The notes beneath the pieces were generated by a model. The model did not search any database. It worked only from the letters and a program-made list of their open reading frames with translations, and was not told the DNA's origin. A stretch of DNA of 64,000 nucleotides from Uranotaenia lowii (taxonomy: Eukaryota; Arthropoda; Insecta; Diptera; Culicidae): contig NC_073693.1 of the NCBI RefSeq assembly GCF_029784155.1, positions 330,402,592 to 330,466,591 on the forward strand, read 5' to 3'. Of the stretch, positions 22,780-33,540 are shown in pieces (position 1 is the first letter of the stretch; the number at the start of each line of letters is the position of its first letter). The position numbers and the translations under genes are program-made.

Positions 22780-23706
22780 CACTCTTTCTACTATCATTGC
22801 TTATCACTCATCCCTTATCTCGTTTTTCTTATCAATTGTCTTCTATCACTCATCTTTCATCTCCCATCTCCCGCTTTCCATTCCCCATAATCGATTTTGC
22901 ATATTTTATCCCATTTTTTACATCGCATCTTTCATTTTTCATCTCCAATTTCATATTTCCCATATTTCATCTTTCATCCATCTCTCGTCTCTCATCTCTC
23001 ATCTCTCATCTGTCATCTCTTATCTCTCATCTCCCATCTTTCATCTCTCTTTTCTCATCTCTCATCTCTCATCTCTCATCTCTCATCTCTCATCTCTCAT
23101 CTCTCATCTCTCATCTCTCATCTCTCATCTCTTATCTCTCATCTCTCAACTCTCATCTCTCATCTCTCATCTCTCATCTCTCATCTCTCATCTCTCATCT
23201 CTCATCTCTCATCTCTCATCTCTCATCTCTCATCTCTCATCTCTCATCTCTCATCTCTCATCTCTCATCTCTCATCTCTCATCTCTCATCTCTCATCTCT
23301 CATCTCTCATCTCTCATCTCTCATCTCTCATCTCTCATCTCTCATCTCTCATCTCTCATCTCTCATCTCTCATCTCTCATCTCTCATCTCTCATCTCTCA
23401 TCTCTCATCTCTCATCTCTCATCTCTCATCTCTCATCTCTCATCTCTCATCTCTCATCTCTCATCTCTCATCTCTCATCTCCCATCTCTCATCTCTCATC
23501 TCTCATCTCTCATCTCTCATCTCTCATCTCTCATCTCTCATCTCTCATCTCTCATCTCTCATCTCTCATCTCTCATCTCTCATCTCTTATCTCTCATCTC
23601 TCAACTCTCATCTCTCATCTCTCAACTCTCATCTCTCATCTCTTATCTCTCATCTCTCATCTCTCATCTCTCATCTCTCATCTCTCATCTCTCATCTCTC
23701 ATCTCA
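22780..23706 (+). repeat. Heptanucleotide satellite (CTCTCAT)n, array 2
   Basis: A degenerate left margin (about 22,780-22,983) of TCAT/CATC-rich text leads into about 720 bp of nearly pure CTCTCAT units (22,984-23,706) in the same orientation as array 1. The sporadic variants seen are TTATCTC, CAACTCT and CCCATCT. The open frames of over 300 codons across it are repeat artefacts. Confidence 0.97.
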
Positions 23707-23879
23707 TCATCATTTTTTGGTCTTCAAGTCTTTCATATTTTCATATCCATCCCATCTCTCAAATATCTAAAGTCTATGGAATATCTTAAATCTTCTGAAA
23801 GCCACAAAGCTGTCGGTTCTTTCAAAGCTTGAAGGCTCTTTTCAGGTTATTCAAAACTTAAAATATTTCGAGATAAAAA

Positions 23880-24884
23880 GATTTTTTTAAATTTCTCAAA
23901 CCTACTAATAATAGAAACATCTGAGAAAAATTTGGAGAAAAATGAGGAGAAAGTGAAAGAAAATGAGAGAAATCTGAGAAAACTCAAATAAAACGAAGGA
24001 ATAATAATACTTAGAAAAAATAACAATGAAGATAACAATAAGAAGAAAATTTTACACAAAAATTGCAAAAACAAATGAGAAAAAATCCGAAAAATTCAAA
24101 AAGAAACTTTTTCTATTTTTTTTAGAAAACTTAAGGAATATTTTTAAAGGAATAAAAAGTTATGAAAATAATTAGAATAACCCAGACTCCAATTTTTCTT
24201 CGGTGAAAAATTTACAAAAGTTCTATTTTGTGATTGCAAATATCTTTTGTTGATTTATCAAACAAAATATTTTTAGGCAAATTTTATATTTATATTTTAA
24301 TTAATCATTTTTAACCACCTTCGAGTTTTTTTTTATTCAAAAAATCAATCCAGTATCTTTGTTACATTTAAGGCTACATATTTACGATTTTTTCAGAACA
24401 AAAAACTATATGAAACTATGTTTTCGGAAACTTCGAAAATATTTTTTTTTCGGTAAAATAGGTCATTTTCTCATTATAGGGCTTCAAGCTTCTGTTAGCT
24501 ATAGCGAATGCCACGTAGATGTCAAACAGCTTACGGAGCTTTGGAACCATTATCGAATAACATCTTTTTATTCATTTAGCAAAAAAAAAATGTGTACACC
24601 TCCCGCGCACGGGGTTGAACACTAAAGAATTAAAAAGATACAGAGATATTGGGGAAAAATGTACGGAAATTTAAAAGGAAAAACAAGGAAACAAATTGAA
24701 GAACATAGGTAAAAATGGTTATGATAACAACAACAAAAATTAAAATTAAAAAAGAACAAAACGATGGAAAATGAAAAAAAGTATTTTTTTAATAAAGAAA
24801 AAAAAATAAAAAAAAACACCAATAAGAAATTTAAGAAAAATGGGCGATAATCAGAAATCAATAAAAGAAAAATTAGAGAAAATT
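23880..24884. repeat. Purine-rich duplicated segment, copy 1
   Basis: From about 23,925 to 24,720 the sequence is matched, diverged, by 24,885-25,504 plus 26,981-27,075. Shared anchors include GAGAAATCTGAGAAAACTCAAA, split here as GAGAAATCTGAG and AAAACTCAAA; TTTATCAAACAAAATATTTT; ATCAATCCA with AGGCTACAT; GAAACTATGTTTTC; AGCTATA with GCCACGT; and TTGAACACTA. The plus strand is strongly A/G-rich at the left. No gene. Confidence 0.65.
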
Positions 24885-25504
24885 TGAAAAAAAATCTGAG
24901 AAAAACTGATGAAAAATTAGGAGAAAGGAAAAGAAAATTGGAGAAATCTGAGAAAACTCAAACACAGGAAACATTATGAAAAATTGTTAATAATAACAAC
25001 AACTACAACTAAATAAAATAGAAAATTAGATGAAAATTTAAAAAAAATGAAAATTTGAACCTTCTAGATCCCATTTTTTTTAGCGAAAAATTAACGGAAG
25101 TTTTATTAATTATTATTGACAAATAACTTTTGTTCTAAGAAAAACCTTATTTAACACATTTGATTTATCAAACAAAATATTTTGAGGCAAGTTTTTTATT
25201 TTATCATTTTTAACGCACTTAGTTAATTTATTTATTATTATTTTTTTTTTTAAACATCAATCCAATATCTTTAATTTAAGGCTACATTACAGGCTATTTA
25301 TGATTTTCATCAAAACTATGAAACTATGTTTTCTGAGACTTCGAAAATGATGATTTTTGGTAAATAAAATGGGCAATTTTCACGTGTTTATTGATAGATT
25401 CTCGTTATAGATTCTCTTAGCTATAACGAGTGCCACGTGCACCATTACCGAATCTTAGAACAACATCTTTGATTCATTCAGCGAAAAAAAAATTGCGGTT
25501 TATG
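24885..25504. repeat. Purine-rich duplicated segment, copy 2 (left part)
   Basis: This is the left portion of the second copy of the segment at 23,925-24,720. It is cut at the RTE insertion point and continues after the element from 26,981. The first copy lacks the element, so it approximates the empty site. Confidence 0.65.
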
Positions 25505-25518
25505 ACAACTTTATTACA
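25505..25518. repeat. Left target-site duplication of the RTE element
   Basis: ACAACTTTATTACA here is identical to 26,967-26,980, directly flanking the non-LTR element on both sides. A 14-bp duplication fits target-primed reverse transcription. Confidence 0.9.
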
Positions 25519-26966
25519 TCTTGCCTACACCGGTTGATAGTCCGGATCTGGGACATAGAACAGCTACCGGAGCAGTGGAAGGAGGGGGTAATATGCCCCA
25601 TCTACAAGAAGGGCGACAAATTGGACTGTGAGAACTACCGAGCGATCACTGTCCTCAATGCCGCCTACAAAGTGTTGTCCCGAATCCTACTCCGCCGCCT
25701 CACGCCACAAGCAAACAGATTCGTGGGAAGTCATCAGGCCGGCTTCATGGAGGGACGGTCTACGACGGACCAGATATTCACATTACGGCAAATCCTCCAA
25801 AAATGCCGTGAACACCAAGTCCCTACGCATCATCTATTCATCGACTTCAAAGCCGCATACGACACGATCGACCGTAACGAGCTATGGAAAATCATGGACG
25901 AGAACGGCTTTTCCGGGAAGCTAATCAGACTGATCAAGGCGACGATGGATGGAACGCAGTGCTGTGTGCGGATTTCGGGTGAATTGTCGAGTTCATTCGA
26001 ATCGCGCAGGGGGCTTCGACAAGGTGATGGTCTATCCTGCATGATGTTCAACGTGGCGCTAGAGGGTGTTATTCGACGAGCGGTGGGCGAAATGCGGGGC
26101 ACGATTTTCAACAGATCCAGTCAACTTATCTGCTTTGCCGATGACATTGATATAGTCGGCAGATCATCTGCGGCGGTGGAGGAGATCTACCGCAAACTGA
26201 AACGCGAAGCAGGAAGGATTGGGTTGATGATTAATACGTCCAAGACGAAGCTGGCCTGCGGATCCGAGACCGACCGAACCCGCTTGTCCAGTAATAACAA
26301 GGTCACGATCGACGGCGACGAGCTGGAGATAGTCGAAGACTTTGTCTATCTCGGCTCACTGGTGACCGCAGACAATGACACCAGCCGTGAGATCCGGAGG
26401 CGAATTATCAGCGGAAGTCGTGCTTACTATGGACTCCACAAGCAACTGCGGTCGAGAAGACTTTGCCCTCGTACGAAGTGTAACCTGTATATGACGCTTA
26501 TTAGACCGGTTGTTCTCTACGGGCACGAGACATGGATATTGCTTGAGGAGGACCTGCGTACACTCGGAGTATTCGAGCGACGAGTGTTAAGAACCATCTT
26601 TGGCGGCGTACAGGAGAACGGAGTGTGGAGGCGAAGGATGAACCACGAGCTCGCGCGACTCTACGGCGAACCCAGTATCCAGAAGGTGGTGAAAGCTGGC
26701 CGGATACGCTGGGCTGGACATGTTGCGAGAATGCCGGACGACTGTCCTGCAAAACAGGTGTTCGCTACGAATCCGGTAGGAACAAGACGAGCGGGGGCGC
26801 AACGAGCGAGGTGGTTAGACCAAGTGGAGCGTGATCTGGCGAACGTGGGGTGCCCGAGAAATTGGAGAACGGTTGCTATGAACCGAGTGAATTTTAGGAA
26901 TTATGTTCGTCAAGTTATGTCGTGAGACGGAATACTATGTAAATAAATAAATAAATAAAAATAATA
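25519..26966 (+). mobile_element. 5'-truncated RTE-clade non-LTR retrotransposon
   Basis: It runs from just after the left target duplication to just before the right one. The endonuclease and any upstream region are missing, so it is 5'-truncated, the usual outcome of incomplete reverse transcription. The 3' untranslated part is only about 40 bp and ends in TAAA repeats, as RTE-type elements do. The remaining frame is open throughout, which suggests a fairly recent insertion. It landed in one copy of a duplicated purine-rich segment. Confidence 0.9.
25534..26925 (+). CDS. RTE-type reverse transcriptase (partial, no endonuclease)
   Basis: This is a reverse transcriptase from a non-LTR retrotransposon. 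It would copy element RNA at a nicked genomic target. Numbering from the first codon given here (TTG, not a true start; the frame is open back to the element edge): conserved RT block A IDFKAAYD at 103-110, block B GLRQGDGLS at about 160-168, and the catalytic FADD at 201-204. These are followed by YLGSLV, YGHETW (329-334) and a C-terminal IRWAGHVARM block near 391-400, all characteristic of RTE-type proteins. The 463 codons carry no stop or frameshift until TGA at 26,923. Full-length RTE proteins also have an N-terminal apurinic-like endonuclease; it is absent because of 5' truncation. Without it and without a promoter the copy is unlikely to move by itself. GC content and codon use stand out sharply against the AT-rich flanks. 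Confidence 0.93.
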   Translation: MIVRIWDIEQLPEQWKEGVICPIYKKGDKLDCENYRAITVLNAAYKVLSRILLRRLTPQANRFVGSHQAGFMEGRSTTDQIFTLRQILQKCREHQVPTHHLFIDFKAAYDTIDRNELWKIMDENGFSGKLIRLIKATMDGTQCCVRISGELSSSFESRRGLRQGDGLSCMMFNVALEGVIRRAVGEMRGTIFNRSSQLICFADDIDIVGRSSAAVEEIYRKLKREAGRIGLMINTSKTKLACGSETDRTRLSSNNKVTIDGDELEIVEDFVYLGSLVTADNDTSREIRRRIISGSRAYYGLHKQLRSRRLCPRTKCNLYMTLIRPVVLYGHETWILLEEDLRTLGVFERRVLRTIFGGVQENGVWRRRMNHELARLYGEPSIQKVVKAGRIRWAGHVARMPDDCPAKQVFATNPVGTRRAGAQRARWLDQVERDLANVGCPRNWRTVAMNRVNFRNYVRQVMS

Positions 26967-26980
26967 ACAACTTTATTACA
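26967..26980. repeat. Right target-site duplication of the RTE element
   Basis: ACAACTTTATTACA, identical to 25,505-25,518, begins directly after the TAAA-rich tail of the element. Confidence 0.9.
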
Positions 26981-28056
26981 CCCCGCCTAAAGACAAGATT
27001 GAACACTAGAGGGTTAAAATAAATGCAGATATATTGAGGAAAAATGTGCGAAAATTAAAAAAAAAAAAAACAAGGTAAAAAAATGAAAGCAAAATAAGAC
27101 AAAATTTCAATGATAACAACAACAAAAATTAAGAAAAATAGAAGCGAAACGAGGGAAAATTAAAAAAGTTTTTTTATAAATGAGATTTAATAAAAAAAAT
27201 CAGAAATTAAAAAAAAATATATCCAAAAAACATCAGTTATGAGGGAAAAATTTTCGAAAATCAGAGTTCATGAAAGAAAAATTAGAGAAAATTTTAAACA
27301 AAATTTAACTTAAATTGGGAAAAAAATATAGAAAAACAAATGAAATAGCAGGAAAAAATGGAAGAAAAATTATATTCAAATATAATGTAAGAAAATTGGA
27401 AGAAAAATGGGGAAAAGAAAATGAGAAAAGAAAAATTGAGAAAAAAAAGTTCAATTAGATGCGAAAAATATAAGAGAAATTAGCATAAATTAAATCAAAA
27501 AAATTAAAAATAAGTAAAAGGTGAGAGAAATTTGCAAGAGAGGGAAAGTGAAAAACAAGACAAAATATAACGAAAGTAAAAAAAAATAATTGAAGATCAA
27601 TTCAGAATTTTTTGTGACGATTGGGGAAAAAATGAAATCAAATGAAAGAAAAATGAAACTGAAGCTAAGCAGTAGAAGAATGAGAAAAATTATTTGAAAA
27701 AACTTCAGTTCGGTTAGTTGAGAGGGAATATTTTGCCCGAATGAATATTTTTTAGTCACTTTAGTTATTTTTTAGTCACTTTAATTGGCGAATAAAACAA
27801 AAAAAAACACAATTTTTTTTAAGAATTTGAAGTCTGAGATCTGAGAAAAATTTAAAAAAAAGTAGAAAGTTAAAAAAAAAATAAAAAAAAAACATATGAG
27901 AAAAGCAAGATTGTAATAAGAGTGAAATGAGAGAATGGAATAAAAGTAAGAGCGAAACAAGAAAAAAAAACAAAAAAAAAGGAAAAAACCGAGAGAAGTT
28001 AAAGAAATGTGAAAGTAAAATGACACAAAAAAAAAATGATAGAGAAAAAAAAAATA
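26981..28056. other. Purine-rich low-complexity DNA (end of duplicated copy 2)
   Basis: The first 95 bp complete the second copy of the duplicated segment (CCCCGCCTAAAGAC through the TTGAACACTA anchor). The remainder to about 28,056 is A-rich with many GAAAAA words and very little C or T on the plus strand. Its complementary-strand frames (Phe/Leu/Ser-rich) are composition artefacts. No gene. Confidence 0.6.
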
Positions 28057-28134
28057 CAGACCCCGTTCGATTTTGGCAACACGCCCGTATATTTTGTGTT
28101 GCCAAAATCGAATGTTGCCAAAATCGAACGTTTT
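28057..28134. repeat. Short inverted repeat, ACAGACC family, best copy
   Basis: It begins ACAGACCCCGTTCGATTTTG and ends ATGTTGCCAAAATCGAACG, so the two ends fold on one another (CGTTCGATTTTGGCAACA against its complement). A related element lies at 31,764-31,860 in the opposite orientation, and a diverged one at 8,256-8,313. The compact size and inverted ends suggest a MITE. Confidence 0.65.
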
Positions 28135-28759
28135 TTTTTTTCATTTTGTTTTTTAGTTATTTTCACTAAATAACTGTTATAAATAACAAACCCGATTTAA
28201 TACACTTGACAGTGGATTGTAGCCTTTCTTTCAGCCTGTAAATTATATTTGGGTACATATAAAACAAAATGAATTATGAATTTTCATTAATGAATTTCAT
28301 ACGCAATAAATCCAAAATGAATTTAGGAATTAAAGATTCAAAGTTTATATTAGGATAAAATTATTTTTATATAATCATAATTTTCATATAAATAACCTTA
28401 TTTGCAACCAGTTGGAGATTTTTGAATGACTAGATTCTGGAATATTATGTATGATTCCGTTTCTATGACATTATAATCTAACTCAATTTACTCCTTTTGG
28501 AGTTACAGCATATGATATCTTCAAAATTGAAGGGGTATAAAAATTAAGAATACAATTTGAAAAAAGATGCCTGACCATGTATTTCAAATAATTCAACCTC
28601 TCAAGTAGAGGAAACAAATACATAGATAAAATTATTGGAACAAAATTTCAATTTCTAGAGTAAAATACGATACCAAAATGTAGAAAATCGGTAGAATAAA
28701 TTTTGAAAATTAAAAGTATTGAAAATTTTGAAAGCGTAGTATTTTTAATTTTGTTATTT
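28135..28759. other. AT-rich intergenic DNA, nothing recognised
   Basis: No gene or repeat recognised. Confidence 0.45.
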
Positions 28760-30180
28760 TGTTTTCTGTTTTGTTGATTTTGTCTATTTTGTTAATTTTG
28801 TTATTTTGGTCATTTTTTCAATTTTGTCAATAATGTCAATTTTTTCAATTTTCATAATTTTGTCAGCATTCTTAGTTGATAAATTTTGTCAATTTAACCA
28901 ATTTTCTAGATTTTGTCAATTCTGTCGATTTTAACAATTTTCATGATTTTGTCAACTTTTTCAAATTTGAAAATTCTGTCAATTTTGTCAAATTTGTCAA
29001 TTTGGTCAGTTTTGTTAATTTTGTCAATTTTGTCAATTTTGTCAGTTTTATCAAATTAGTCAATTTTGTCAATCTTGTCAATTTTGTCAATTTTGTCAGC
29101 TTTGCCAATCAAGTGTATTTTATCGATTTTGTCATTGTCAATTTGGCCAATTTTCTCAATTTTGTAAATTTTCTTCGATTTTGTAAATTTTGTCAATTTG
29201 TCAATCTTGTCAATTTTGTCAATTTTGTCAATTTGGTCAATTGGGTCAATTTTGTAAATTTCGCCAGTCAATTTTGTCAATCTTTTCAATTTTGTCAATT
29301 TTGTTAATATAGTGAATTTTGTCAATTTTGTCTTTGTCAATTTTGTGAATTTTGACAATTTGGTCATTTTGGTCAATTTGGTCAATTTTGTCAATTCTGT
29401 AGATTATTGTCAGTTTTATCAATCTTGTCAATTTTGTCAATTAAGTGAATTTTGTCGATTTTGTCATCGTTAATTTAGTAATTTTTTTCAATTTTGTCAG
29501 TTTTATCAATCTTGTCAATTTTGTCAATTCAGTGAATTTTGTCGATTTTGTCATCGTCAATTTTGTCAATTCTGCCAATTTTCTCGATTTTGTCAAATTT
29601 ATAAATTTTATGAATTTTATGATTTTTTCAATCAAGTGAATTTTGTCAAATCAATGAATTAAGCCAAGTTTGTCAATTTCGTCAATTTGGTCAATTTGGT
29701 CAATTTAATCAATTTTGTCATTTTGTCGGTTTTTGTCAGTTTTATCAATCTTGTCAATTTTGTCAATTTAGTGAATTTTTTCGATTTTGTCATCGTTAAT
29801 TTAGTCATTTTTTTCAATTTTCTCAATTTTGTCATGTTTATCAATCTTGTCAATTTAGTGAATTTTATCATCTCTTTTGTCAATTTTGTTAATTTTGTCA
29901 ATTTGGTCAATTTTGTCAATTTCGTCGATTTTGTCAATTTTGTCATTTTTTTCAATTTTGTTAATTTTATCAGTTTTATCAATATTGTCAATTCAGTGAA
30001 TTTTAATCCAGTTTTTCATCGTCAATTTGGTCAATTCTGCCAATTTTCTCGATTTTGTTAATTTTATAAATTTTATAAATTTTATGATTTTTTCAATCAA
30101 GTGAATTTTGTCAAATCAATGAATTATGTAAAATTTGTCAATTTCGTCAAATTGGTCTATTTAGTAAATTTTTTTTTCTG
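28760..30180 (+). repeat. 9-bp repeat array (GTCAATTTT)n
   Basis: About 1.4 kb of degenerate 9-bp units, consensus GTCAATTTT. Interspersed variants include GTGAATTTT, GTCGATTTT and GTCAATTTG. Since 9 is a multiple of 3, the frames read FVN repeats on plus and TKL or DKI repeats on minus; these are not proteins. Blocks of some 200 bp containing the variant AATCAAGTGAATTTTGTCAA recur near 29,630 and 30,097, suggesting internal duplication. A related array of opposite polarity is at 60,185-60,910. Confidence 0.93.
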
Positions 30181-30224
30181 TTTCTTCAACTTTGTCAATA
30201 ATGATTATTAGCTTTTTAGCTTTA

Positions 30225-30780
30225 TATGCATGTTCCAAAAAAAATCCCAAATGCTTCAAACTCTACTATGGAGGGCTTGGTGGCGCTACTGTTTGGTTGT
30301 CATCTTCCATTGGCTTCAGCAAGTGAAAGTTCAGATTGACCTCCAAGCCGTTATCGGTTTTGCAAGACACCAACCCCAACAACAACAACGCAGCGTTAGA
30401 TCTGAAGAGAGGAAGAGAAAAGGGAACAAAAAAACAAGCCCGAGAGCTTAAAGCTCAAGAGGATTCAGTAGCATTTGTCTTATTAGATTTAATTTGCTTA
30501 GACGGGCGAAATACTCTCCTGTCGTTGCTGCTTAAGAAAAAGCTTCGTAAGCACGAACGGCACGTGAGAAGATGAGAGGATGTGCATACATCGTCCGCGT
30601 ACCCGTGTTGTTTTCCCCTTCTCAGAGCAATCTGTTCCTGAATATAATATTGGGCGAAGTTACTATCGCTTTCGTACCATGCAGTGTGGGCATGACGTAC
30701 TCACCAACGACTTCATAAATTTCGGGGTCGTACCCCTTGGTGAAAACCATTTTTATGTTCAATAATTTAGAGCTTCGGTT
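30225..30780 (-). repeat. Interspersed repeat family C, copy 1
   Basis: Read on the minus strand, this carries TCGCCCAATATTATA, ATTGCTCTGAGAAGGGGAAA, TTTAAGCTCT, a GTTGTTGTTG run, CTTGCTGAAGCCAATGGAAG, and GGTGGCGCCACCAAG-type text with CAAACAGTAGCGCCACCAAG. The same order is found on the plus strand at 49,204-49,528 plus 51,115-51,238, where three MITEs have split it. Parts are compact and GC-richer. The transposon class is unknown and no coding content was recognised. Confidence 0.65.
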
Positions 30781-31242
30781 CCGAAATTTTTGAAATGGTT
30801 CGGTTTCAAACTGAACCATTAAAATGAAAAAAACAATCATTAGCTGGGAAAATTTGAATTGTCGTCTTCCTACACGGTTTCTGTCACGATGACATCAAAC
30901 CTGAGTGGGAGTGAAGCCTGTCTGTTCTCCCTTCCACACATCGACAGGTCCATACTTTTAGATAGCAAGCGCGTATCTATGACGTCACGTATAGTTTGAC
31001 GTCATATATACGATAATCTTGATTTTAGTGATTGCTGGTTGTGGCTAGCAAGGCCAATTGACACGTTTTTTGGAGTGATGATTTGATGATAATTACTATG
31101 AAAATTTATTTTTCAAACTATTTTGTTTTTTTTTTTCTTTCTTTTATACATTGAAGAGGGAAAAAAAATCAAATTTTTTAAGACAAAAATCATTTTTATT
31201 GTACTTCCCAGTTTCGCAAAAACGTGTGGAAAAAGTTTACAA
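30781..31242. other. Intergenic DNA with paired CRE-like sites
   Basis: No gene recognised. It holds two perfect TGACGTCA palindromes (see separate entry) and a T/A-rich right part. Confidence 0.4.
30980..31004. promoter_or_regulatory. Two perfect CRE palindromes (TGACGTCA)
   Basis: TGACGTCA occurs at 30,980-30,987 and 30,997-31,004, start to start 17 bp. This is the classic full cAMP-response element bound by CREB/ATF bZIP proteins. No adjacent gene is recognised, so a regulatory role is only a possibility. Confidence 0.4.
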
Positions 31243-31395
31243 AAAATTACACCAACACACACAAATACACTGACATCGTCTGAACTCATCGAGCTGATTC
31301 GATAGGTACCTATAAAGGTATATCTAAGACCCATAATTAATGATCTCCCAAATCGACCGATAACTATACCTTTCTGAAAGAAAGGCAAAAACGTT
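31243..31395 (-). repeat. Interspersed repeat, AGAAAGGTATAG family, copy 2
   Basis: This is the reverse complement of the 505-680 copy. It shares CAGAAAGGTATAGTTATYGG, GTCGATTTGGGAGATCAT and the GATGTCAGTGTATTTGTG end. The copies differ in their middle parts. Confidence 0.7.
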
Positions 31396-31763
31396 ATTTT
31401 TAGCCAATTTCGAACCATTTGTAGTTATTTTTAATTTTTTTCATAATGTTTTTGATGCATTTTGCACTTTTCTTGTTTTGTTTGTAATGTTTGTTTTCTT
31501 TTGTCATATTTGCTGTTTTTGTCATTTTTCATCATTTTTTGGTTGTATTCTGTCAGATTCAGTCTGTGTTTGAATTTGGTTTTGAACTTTTAGAATTTTT
31601 CATCTTTTTGTCATTTTTGAGTAATTTATAACAATTTTAAAAATCTTTGGTTTTTATTGTTGCATTTTATCACCATTTCAGAACATGAAAACGTATTTAT
31701 GGTGTTTGTCTAAATTAAACTGGTCCTGCTAGAACGAAAACTAAAAGGTAACGTTGTTTCTAA
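31396..31763. other. AT-rich intergenic DNA, nothing recognised
   Basis: T-rich text with several TTTTGT and CATTTTT words; no gene or clear repeat. Confidence 0.4.
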
Positions 31764-31860
31764 AAACCGTTCGATTTTGGCACATGTACCTAAATCGGAT
31801 GTTGCCAAAATCGAATGTTGCCAAAATCGAATGTTGCCAAAAACAAACGGGGTCTGTACT
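31764..31860. repeat. Short inverted repeat, ACAGACC family, inverted copy
   Basis: It starts CGTTCGATTTTGGCA, contains three tandem copies of a unit of about 17 bp with GTTGCCAAAATCGAAT, and ends ACAAACGGGGTCTGT, the complement of the ACAGACCCCGTT end of the 28,057 copy. The tandem units indicate slippage or unequal exchange within the element. Confidence 0.6.
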
Positions 31861-32045
31861 AAAATAACAAAAATTAGAGCAAACTGAGATCAATCTCTCC
31901 TTCAAGGCTTTCAAATTTCTCGAAGCTCTTAACATCTCATGTATTCAAAATCCAAAAAACCTATTTCAACTTCTTTTCAAATAAATAACATCTCTCAAGA
32001 TTCTTGTATTGATTAAATCTTACAAATCTCTGAAATCTCTCGAGT

Positions 32046-32397
32046 CTCTCAGGCAGGGTTGCCAACATTTTTTTTTTTCAAAATTCAGGGACATGAGAAA
32101 TAAAAATCAGGTTTAACGGAAATTTCGGTCGAAGAGAGGACATTTTTTGGTCGTCTATCCAGATTTTCAGCTCCACCAATGTCTTTAATGCAGTTCCGCA
32201 CTACCCATTTTCCATCATATTCACAAAAATCAGGGAAAATTAGGCTTATTTTCAAAAATCAGGGGAAAACGGGAGCTTTTCAGGTTATCAAACGCCACAA
32301 CGTGGTAAAGTGTCTATAATAATAAAAAAAATGATTGGTCCTCCAAAAATCAGGTAAATCCTGAAAAATCAGGCATATTGGCAGCCCTGCTCTCAAG
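32046..32397. mobile_element. hAT-like MITE with 8-bp target duplication (element 32,054-32,389)
   Basis: The element ends are inverted (CAGGGTTGCCAACAT at left, complement of ATATTGGCAGCCCTG at right; two mismatches in about 15). The flanking 8-mers are CTCTCAGG (32,046-32,053) and CTCTCAAG (32,390-32,397), 7 of 8 identical. An 8-bp duplication with CAGGG-type termini is the hAT pattern. The interior has several AAATCAGG words and no coding capacity. Confidence 0.75.
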
Positions 32398-32476
32398 TCT
32401 CTGATATTGTAATACATATCTCTCGATTCTCTCAGATCCTGCAAAACTTTCAAAACTCTTACAAATGTCTCAAAAA

Positions 32477-32578
32477 TCTTAATATTTTAAATCTTAATCT
32501 TAATATTTTAAATCTTAATCTTAATATTTTAAATCTTAATCTTAATATTTTAAATCTTAATCTTAATATTTTAAATCT
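32477..32578. repeat. 21-bp tandem repeat, about 5 units
   Basis: The unit AATCTTAATCTTAATATTTT plus A is repeated nearly perfectly; pure AT-rich minisatellite. Confidence 0.85.
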
Positions 32579-33540
32579 TTTAAACCTCGATACTCTCACA
32601 AATTTGTACAACTTTAAATTCCTCTAACAAAACAAACCGCAAATTAAGACAGAAAATTTAGATTTCGTAAATAAGAATTATGTTTTTAGATTTAAATTTC
32701 AGGGGTTGGAACACAGTTGAAAAATAGTGAATTTAATGAAATTGCTTGAATTTTTTTAGAATTTCAATTGTTGCCATCGACAAGTTCCCATACTAACTGC
32801 AGTTCATTCCGTTTTCAGCAAGTAGCGAGTGACCTAACGGTGTTCGAACGCCCGATAGAACATTCACCATCAGCCAGGTGCCAGGTTACCTGACCTAGTG
32901 CAGCTATGTAGCTGCACCAAACCACTAATCGCGGGTCTCTGAAATTGGAGGTCGCGCGCCGCCATCAACTTCTATCCGTCTGTTTATGTTCTTCGCTCCA
33001 TACTTCAACTTTTGTAGGGCTATCGATTGTACGGAGGAATGCGCGAACACCTCTAAGCTTTACCCTACAATTCAAACCATCCCCCCAAAACAAAACTTAC
33101 CTTGTACCTCCTCCTACACACGGCGACGTTCACACCTTCTCTCCGGAGGAAATCCGTTACCGGTTTTTGCTCTTTGCCTCCTCCGACTTCTTCTCAGAAA
33201 TGTTGTCGATGGTTTTTTGCTGTTGTTGTTGATGCACTTGAAAAGTTCACTAGTTCCAAGTTGGATTAGCTCAGGCTGGAGGCCATTCGGAAGAACCAAT
33301 GAATGCGAGCACTGCAATAGAGTAGAGAGAGGAAAAAACCACATTAGCGATACCAAAAAAGTGTATGACTCCGCGGTCTCGCGCGGTGCCAATTTAGAAC
33401 TATAAAAATTTATGACTGGTTTACATCTGACAGAGGGTTTATGGGGTTGGGCAATTGTGTGCACAATTCCATTCATTATTTGGGTCAATTAATTATGATT
33501 TATTTCTTTCGTCTGAACTGCAGCAGCAGCAGGGGTTCAC
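32579..33540. other. Unique, partly GC-richer intergenic DNA
   Basis: From about 32,780 to 33,540 the composition is less AT-rich, with a 20-bp hairpin GTGCAGCTATGTAGCTGCAC at 32,898-32,917 (one central mismatch pair). Open frames up to 139 codons overlap on both strands; none resembles a known protein. No repeat copy noticed. Confidence 0.4.

Noticed and set aside
22737..23832. Open frames of 350 and 311 codons in the second heptanucleotide array
   Set aside because: Same artefact as array 1; the flanking residues have no domain.
25628..26834. Additional frames of 69-98 codons on both strands within the RTE element
   Set aside because: Shadows of the reverse transcriptase frame in GC-richer coding DNA.
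28876..30061. FVN-rich plus-strand and TKL-rich minus-strand open frames
   Set aside because: Produced by the 9-bp repeat, whose period is a multiple of three. No start context or domain.
32986..33488. Overlapping frames of 139 and 124 codons
   Set aside because: Both strands are open over the same GC-richer DNA and no family was recognised.
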